DNA from: Ignavibacteria bacterium
GTDB lineage: Bacteria; Bacteroidota; Ignavibacteria; Ignavibacteriales; Ignavibacteriaceae
DNA: 11,998 nucleotides
Direction: 5' to 3'
Assembly: GCA_030648225.1 (NCBI GenBank)
Contig: JAUSIA010000012.1
Span: 1 to 11,998, forward strand
Both the position numbers and the translations under genes were made by a program. Below are positions 8,401-11,998 of this stretch, one piece after another; positions within the stretch are counted from its first letter, which is position 1; each line of letters begins with the position of its first letter. Below the pieces are notes generated by a model, which saw nothing but the letters and a program-made list of their open reading frames with translations, was not told the origin of the DNA and ran no database searches.

Positions 8401-9081
8401 AGAACTGAAGAGGTAAATACTTTAAAGCAGCAGATAAAGAATCTTGGCCCGATTAACCTTCTTGCATACTCGGAGTATGAAGAAGAAAAACAGCGGTTCG
8501 ATTTCTTATCTAAGCAGAGAGATGATCTTCTTGAATCGGAAAGAGATATTGTTAAAACAATTGAAGAGATAAATATAACTGCCCGGACTTTGTTTATGGA
8601 TACTTTCGGAAAGATAAGAGAGAATTTCATAAATATTTTCAGAAGCTTATTTGATCCCGGCGATGAAGTTGATCTTAAACTTGAAGAATCTGCCCAGGGT
8701 GTAGCGGATCCTCTTGAAGCTAAAATAGAAATTATTGCAAAGCCAAAAGGGAAAAGACCAACTTCAATTGACCTTCTTTCCGGCGGTGAAAAAACTTTAA
8801 CTGCAATTGCACTCCTGTTCGCAATCTACCTTGTTAAGCCAAGTCCTTTCTGTATCCTTGATGAAATTGATGCACCACTTGATGATGCAAACATTGATAG
8901 GTTTACAAAAATCATTAAGGACTTCAGCAAGGATACACAATTTATAGTTGTAACCCACAACAAACGAACAATGGAAGCTGCCGATATTTTATACGGTGTT
9001 ACTATGCAGGAGGAAGGTGTTTCAAAACTTGTTTCGGTAAGATTTAATGAAGATTTAAGTTTTGTTTCGCAGCAAATCTAA
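5467..9081 (+). CDS. smc: chromosome partition protein SMC
   Basis: An ATPase that compacts and helps segregate the nucleoid, normally with ScpA and ScpB (not in this window). At 1204 residues it has full SMC length and order. The N-terminal head starts MYLSKLEIFGFKSF and has Walker A GPNGCGKT (31-38). Next come the head-proximal GIGANAYSVIELKMVETIL and FEEAAGVNKYK, the first coiled coil (about 170-500), the hinge (about 500-685, from GVSKGAKALL through SGLVEGGSLPKG) and the return coil (about 690-1030). The C-terminal head has the ABC signature LSGGEK (1104-1109) and Walker B CILDEIDAPLDD with Asp1132 and catalytic Glu1133, then VVTHNKRTME. YSVIELKMV, where many bacterial SMCs have a Q-G sequence, is to my recollection typical of Bacteroidetes-type SMC. 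The start ATG overlaps the previous stop as TAATG, which suggests translational coupling. No disruption is visible. Confidence 0.97.
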   Translation: MYLSKLEIFGFKSFAQKTNVLLNEGVTSIVGPNGCGKTNIVDAIRWCLGEQRSSALRSDKMENVIFNGTANKKPMGMSEVSLTIQNTKGILPTDYSEVTITRRIFRSGESEYLLNKNICRLKDITNLFMDTGIGANAYSVIELKMVETILSNKADERRVMFEEAAGVNKYKLRRRLALRKIEEVKGDLTRVNDIVTEVEKKVNSLERQAKRADKYNKLSLTLREKELDLAERELALFNREKADNKIKKEENFKIKINLESQLSELEDKIKDVKQLLSDAEAKLKIKRDEVTSQRDKIYNQQKKISVEMEKKRSLEENITRYKQELEELKIQLEESEKIINEGSLSIYEFEKNINSKTSDRLTLEKEITHSKSSLEEKRNEVKTENQLLVEQVKEITNKENELSNLQKQIEVRNAAITKANEKIQSYTNNIAKTVGFISELNDEKSKTEEALVEAEAEYSSKQKEKEELERELNQLKEKELEIKTVINGLNDKIGFIQTLIDNLEGVSKGAKALLESNEWTSKDKTLLAYAGNTSEEFRFAIEAALKSNLNNILIDSIEELKKGIKYLKEKNIGKAGFYLTGFSEKENKGFLDVLQNFFIKRKKKSLAKEKGFLGWAKDSINAEQKWKTFFDKILFNTAIVDSLDTAFRLREQYTGFNFTTLHGDYIDNSGLVEGGSLPKGDDSLFGRKQYLDKIKAELPLYEKELEDLLEKISNTEEKINSIDLKVLSDQGRMLVNDLTNIEKQIAQFEFEKKRANDEIEKTREEIKDLAGESNGIDNDRIKLEDLVNSLRMRMKQEEKKRESLEAEFSSFEEEFNHKVFELNNFSLELERLNGEKRNTENAVQRAKESIDNIQRTIVRRETDIENSSNEVSSLNETLRTDELNLNDLEEKKKLLLAEEEKIEAEYSEIKSNINVIEAEQNRLRKERERILDEIHLSEMKLNELSIKMENLKEHIKESYSLSLEQKTFDDLDTFDFRQRTEEVNTLKQQIKNLGPINLLAYSEYEEEKQRFDFLSKQRDDLLESERDIVKTIEEINITARTLFMDTFGKIRENFINIFRSLFDPGDEVDLKLEESAQGVADPLEAKIEIIAKPKGKRPTSIDLLSGGEKTLTAIALLFAIYLVKPSPFCILDEIDAPLDDANIDRFTKIIKDFSKDTQFIVVTHNKRTMEAADILYGVTMQEEGVSKLVSVRFNEDLSFVSQQI

Positions 9082-9084
9082 AAA

Positions 9085-9801
9085 ATGAAAAAAGAGTTTA
9101 AAATATTTATTGATTTCGATGGAACTATAACCACGACTGATGTTGGTGAAAACATCTTTTTAAAGTTTGGTAATGAAGAACAAGTAAAAAGAATAATTGA
9201 AGACCTGTTGAGTGAAAAAATATCTTCAAAAGAATGCTGGCTTTCTCTCTGTGAATCTGTTTATCAGATAAATAAGAATGAATTAGATAGTTTTATTGAT
9301 GACATAAAAATTGATCCCGGCTTTAAAGAGTTCATAGGTTTCTGTAAGAAAAATGAAATGGCTCATTTTATCCTGAGCGATGGATTTGATTATTATATAA
9401 AAAGAATATTAGAGAAAGATGAGCTTAGCGATATAAAATATTATTCCAACAAGCTGCAGATCATTAACAATAAATTAATTCCTTCTTTCCCTCATCACGA
9501 TATTGATTTTCCAAGTTCGGCAAACTGCAAAAGAAATCATATAATCAACAACAGTGCTGATGAAGAATACACTGTTTTTATCGGCGATGGTAACTCTGAT
9601 AAATATACTGTTCATTTTTGCGATTTTATTTTTGCAAAAAACGATCTCTTAAAGTATTGTGAGAAAGAAAGAATCTCTTATTACCCTTTTAAGGATTTTA
9701 ATGATATTCAGAACATAATGATGAAACTTCTTTCTAAAAAGAGATTAAAGAAAAGATACCAGGCTGAGCTTAAAAGAAGGGAAGCATATATACAGGAATA
9801 G
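9085..9801 (+). CDS. HAD-superfamily phosphatase, MtnX/SerB-like
   Basis: A 238-residue cytoplasmic phosphatase. HAD motif I is IDFDGTIT with nucleophile Asp10 and acid Asp12. Motif II is Ser98 in FILSDGFD, motif III is probably Lys149 in NCKRNH, and motif IV is GDGNSD (167-172) with metal-binding Asp168 and Asp172. The cap inserted between motifs I and II (about residues 18-80) is helical, as in the C1 subclass. The pattern fits the DKMTPP/MtnX group (2-hydroxy-3-keto-5-methylthiopentenyl-1-phosphate phosphatase of methionine salvage), which also resembles phosphoserine phosphatase. No other salvage gene is nearby, so the substrate is left open. The C-terminus after about 215 is a short, very basic helix (KKRLKKRYQAELKRREAY) beyond the HAD fold. 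The gene starts three bases after smc and ends seven bases before the methyltransferase gene, so it lies in the same operon. Confidence 0.85.
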   Translation: MKKEFKIFIDFDGTITTTDVGENIFLKFGNEEQVKRIIEDLLSEKISSKECWLSLCESVYQINKNELDSFIDDIKIDPGFKEFIGFCKKNEMAHFILSDGFDYYIKRILEKDELSDIKYYSNKLQIINNKLIPSFPHHDIDFPSSANCKRNHIINNSADEEYTVFIGDGNSDKYTVHFCDFIFAKNDLLKYCEKERISYYPFKDFNDIQNIMMKLLSKKRLKKRYQAELKRREAYIQE

Positions 9802-9808
9802 ATTAAGT

Positions 9809-10399
9809 ATGAACAAACCTTTATCATCTTTACTCTTCAAATACCGAAGTTACACTCCAATAACTTTTATTATAGTAATGCTGGTGTATGAAAATGCAAA
9901 TATCTGGAGCCTGATAATTGGATTTTTAATTGTTGCTGGCGGCGAACTCCTCAGGTTGTGTGGAGTAAGCTGGGCCGGAAGCGAAACAAGAACAACGGGA
10001 CATATGGAAGGGACATATCTTATTATAAGCGGACCTTTCGCATATACCCGCAATCCTCTTTATATAGGAAATATTTTGATCTACCTTGGTATAGGAATTA
10101 TGTCTTTTGCAATTTTTCCTTACCTGCAGGTTTTTGCTTTGCTCTTTTTCATTTTCCAATACTATCATATTATCAAAGGAGAAGAGGAATATTTATTAAA
10201 CAGGTATGGTGAACAATTCAAAGAATATAAAAAGAATGTTCCAAGGTTATTTCCCAGACTCACACCTTACAAAACCGGTGAAGTAAGACAGCCCCCTTTT
10301 AAGCTTAAAGCAGGGCTTAGATCTGAGAAGCGAACTTTTCAGGCTATTGGTTTTATTATGGTAACGATTTTTCTTTTATGGTTAATAGGAAGGTATTAA
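9809..10399 (+). CDS. isoprenylcysteine/phospholipid methyltransferase-family membrane protein
   Basis: A 196-residue inner-membrane protein of the ICMT/PEMT superfamily, which transfers a methyl group from S-adenosylmethionine to lipids, prenylated substrates or similar small molecules. The signature is GPFAYTRNPLYIGN (75-88) followed by GEEEYLLNRYGEQFKEYKKNVPRLFP (124-149); this GPY/F-R-HP/NP-Y plus EE...Y...Y pair forms the SAM-binding end of the family. Membrane segments are visible at about 14-28, 32-50, 84-104, 105-121 and 177-194. The last helix is separated from the catalytic motif by a polar linker (152-176). In bacteria the acceptor is rarely known, and nothing here defines it. It follows the HAD phosphatase by seven bases and precedes lpxB by 93 bases, so a link to envelope lipids is possible but unproven. 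Phosphatidylethanolamine N-methylation would be one alternative role. Confidence 0.82.
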   Translation: MNKPLSSLLFKYRSYTPITFIIVMLVYENANIWSLIIGFLIVAGGELLRLCGVSWAGSETRTTGHMEGTYLIISGPFAYTRNPLYIGNILIYLGIGIMSFAIFPYLQVFALLFFIFQYYHIIKGEEEYLLNRYGEQFKEYKKNVPRLFPRLTPYKTGEVRQPPFKLKAGLRSEKRTFQAIGFIMVTIFLLWLIGRY

Positions 10400-10401
10400 G
10401 G

Positions 10402-10453
10402 ATGGAAGATGGTAAACTTGCCCGCCTAAGTCGGGTGAAGAAAATGGAAGATG
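10402..10453. repeat. short hairpin flanked by 10-base direct repeats
   Basis: ATGGAAGATG occurs perfectly at 10402-10411 and 10444-10453. Between them lies a stem, CTT-G-CCCG / CGGG-TG-AAG (10417-10440), around the loop CCTAAGT. The core CCCGCCTAAGTCGGG is GC-rich compared with its surroundings. There is no run of T after it on the plus strand, so it does not look like an intrinsic terminator. It may be a small dispersed repeat. It fills most of the gap between the methyltransferase gene and lpxB. Confidence 0.55.
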
Positions 10454-10492
10454 TGAAAGTATTCATCATAAATTCATACTGCAAATAGATGA

Positions 10493-11635
10493 ATGGTAGA
10501 GGATAAGAACATAATGATAATTGCCGGTGAAGTTTCGGGAGATTTGCTTGGAGCTGAACTATCAACAGAATTGAAAAAGATTGACGGCAAATTAAATATT
10601 GTTGGAGTCGGTGGAGACAGGATGAACCTGGCAGGTGTGGAAATTATTTATCACATAAACAAACTTGCATTTCTTGGCTTTGCAGAAGTTATAAAACATA
10701 TTCCTTTCATCAGGAAAGTGCAGAATGATTTGATAGAAATTATTAAAGAAAAAAATATTAAAAATATTATTCTTATAGATTATCCCGGCTTTAATCTGAA
10801 CTTTGCGAAAAAAGTAAAGCAGCTCGGAGTAAAAATAATTTATTATGTCTCTCCGCAGGTTTGGGCCTGGGGCAGCGGAAGAATAAAAAGAATAAAAAAT
10901 CTTGTAAGAAAAATGTTTATTGTTTTTCCTTTTGAAGAAAAACTATACAGAGATGCAGGAGTAGATGTTGAATTTGTCGGTCATCCTTTACTTGAGAGAA
11001 TAGACAAATATGATTTTCTGCCTAAAGAAAAATTTTTTAAGATGTATGAACTTAACCCTGGAAAGGAAATACTCCTTATACTCCCGGGAAGCCGCAGTCA
11101 TGAAGTTGAAAAGATATTCCCTGCAGCAATGGAAGCAGCTTTGAAATTAAGCAAAGAATTTAATTTGCAGGTTGCTGTCGCCGGTGCTTCGGGAATAGAT
11201 GAAAAATTATTTAAAAAGATTCCTGGCTCAGATGATTATAAATTAATTAAAGATCATACTTATGAGTTAATGAAATATTCAAAGTTCGGAATTATTAAAT
11301 CCGGTACATCAACTCTTGAAGCTGGTCTGTTCGGTTTGCCGATGGTTATTGTTTATAAAACAAGTCTGCTTACTTATTTCATCGGGAAAAATCTTGTAAA
11401 TCTTAAAAATATAGGGATGGCTAATATTATTTCCGGAGAAAAAGTTGTGCCTGAATTAATACAAGATAAAGTAAATCCGGATTCAATCTATAATGAATCT
11501 AAAAAGATTTTAAGCGACAACAGTTTATACGATTCAATTAAAAGTAAGCTTCTGGAGATCCATAAAAAGCTTGGTGAAAAAGGTGCTGTAAAAAAAACAG
11601 CCGAATCTATTTATTCTTTAATTAATGAAGGCTAA
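10493..11635 (+). CDS. lpxB: lipid-A-disaccharide synthase
   Basis: This peripheral inner-membrane glycosyltransferase (GT19, GT-B fold) joins UDP-2,3-diacylglucosamine with lipid X to make the lipid A disaccharide. The 380-residue length is normal. Landmarks in order: IIAGEVSGDLLGAEL (9-23), GVGGDRMNLAGVE (38-50), LAFLGFAEVIKHI (58-70), IDYPGFNLNFA (95-105), YVSPQVWAWGSGRI (118-131), FVGHPLLER (161-169), LPGSRSHEV (197-205), IKSGTSTLEAGLFGLPMV (268-285) and the membrane-contact stretch VNLKNIGMANII (302-313). The ATG at 10493 has no clear ribosome-binding site. The ATG at 10514 (MIIAGEVSGD) is preceded by AGAGGA at a longish spacing and is a real alternative that removes seven residues. The neighbour downstream is another lipid A acylation-type gene, overlapping by 11 bases. 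Confidence 0.97.
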   Translation: MVEDKNIMIIAGEVSGDLLGAELSTELKKIDGKLNIVGVGGDRMNLAGVEIIYHINKLAFLGFAEVIKHIPFIRKVQNDLIEIIKEKNIKNIILIDYPGFNLNFAKKVKQLGVKIIYYVSPQVWAWGSGRIKRIKNLVRKMFIVFPFEEKLYRDAGVDVEFVGHPLLERIDKYDFLPKEKFFKMYELNPGKEILLILPGSRSHEVEKIFPAAMEAALKLSKEFNLQVAVAGASGIDEKLFKKIPGSDDYKLIKDHTYELMKYSKFGIIKSGTSTLEAGLFGLPMVIVYKTSLLTYFIGKNLVNLKNIGMANIISGEKVVPELIQDKVNPDSIYNESKKILSDNSLYDSIKSKLLEIHKKLGEKGAVKKTAESIYSLINEG

Positions 11636-11998
11636 AAAATTAAAGCGGAATTTTCTCCGGGTATTTGGAAATATTATAATTGATAAAGCTATTAATCTTC
11701 TCTGCAGAAGTTTAAGAGTCGAAATCAGGAATAAAGAAATTATTGAAAAGCTTAGGAAAGAAAACAAGAATTTTATTATTGTATTCTGGCATGGAACAAT
11801 GCTGCTTCCCTGGTATTTGCACCGCAATGAAAGGATTGCTGCATTGATAAGTAAAAGCAAAGATGGAGATTTGCTGGCAAAGCTTTTAAGAAAATGGAAT
11901 TACCAGGTTATAAGAGGATCAAGCTCATCCGGTGGAGACGTTGCATTAAGTATAATGATTGATTATGCAAAGAATAATAATTCAATTGCAATTACACC
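11625..11998 (+). CDS. DUF374 lysophospholipid/lipid A acyltransferase, N-terminal part
   Basis: The frame starting at the ATG at 11625 stays open to the right edge (124 codons plus two bases), so the gene is cut by the window. The protein begins with a basic patch MKAKKLKRNF and an amphipathic helix, then gives IIVFWHGTMLLPWYL (51-65), where His56 matches the acceptor-site histidine region of these acyltransferases. It continues with ALISKSKDGDLLAKLL (73-88) and VIRGSSSSGGDVAL (95-108), the strongest DUF374 signatures. DUF374 proteins include LpxJ, a secondary (late) acyltransferase of lipid A, so acylation of a Kdo-lipid A or related glycolipid at the inner membrane is likely. The start lies 11 bases inside lpxB in another frame, which implies co-translation. 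The remaining motifs (family P-x-G region) begin just past the edge. The exact acyl acceptor is not determined. Confidence 0.88.
   Translation, partial: MKAKKLKRNFLRVFGNIIIDKAINLLCRSLRVEIRNKEIIEKLRKENKNFIIVFWHGTMLLPWYLHRNERIAALISKSKDGDLLAKLLRKWNYQVIRGSSSSGGDVALSIMIDYAKNNNSIAIT

Noticed and set aside
10489-10491. ATG just before the lpxB start
   Set aside because: It is in a different frame from lpxB and leads to no protein with recognisable features.

Overview
The window is AT-rich, densely coded bacterial chromosome, most consistent with the Bacteroidetes/Chlorobi (FCB) side of the tree and perhaps an Ignavibacteria-like lineage. Evidence for this: a TonB-dependent receptor start with a carboxypeptidase-regulatory-like repeat, an SMC protein carrying the variant YSVIELKMV instead of the usual Q-G segment near the head, lipid A genes that imply a Gram-negative outer membrane, and two intergenic promoter-like sites that fit the Bacteroidetes-type TTG-N20-TAnnTTTG pattern. 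The phylum is an inference; no rRNA or other direct marker is present.

Layout. On the minus strand at the left edge lies the N-terminal part of a TonB-dependent outer-membrane receptor (1-366, continuing beyond the left edge), and upstream of it a 12-helix MFS transporter (518-1696). A 275-base divergent intergenic region follows. It carries a long imperfect inverted repeat (about 1741-1895) and, directly after it, a good promoter candidate for the plus-strand genes. The plus strand then holds tpiA (1972-2727), a second promoter candidate, and a closely packed series: a large secreted/membrane protein with a degenerate glycoside hydrolase family 2 fold fused to a multi-helix membrane domain (2864-5467), smc (5467-9081), an MtnX-like HAD phosphatase (9085-9801), an isoprenylcysteine/phospholipid-methyltransferase-type membrane enzyme (9809-10399), lpxB (10493-11635) and the start of a DUF374 (LpxJ-type) acyltransferase (11625 to the right edge).

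How the genes fit together. lpxB and the DUF374 gene overlap by 11 bases and belong to lipid A assembly. smc is housekeeping chromosome organisation, tpiA is central glycolysis. The 2864-9801 genes touch or nearly touch (a 1-base TAATG overlap, then a 3-base gap, then a 7-base gap), so they look like one transcription unit even though their functions are unrelated. No tRNA, rRNA, CRISPR array, integrase or transposase was seen, and the window reads mainly as ordinary chromosome. The most unusual items are the apparently catalytically dead GH2-like membrane fusion protein, the palindromic repeat next to the tpiA promoter, and the paired FCB-type promoter motifs.
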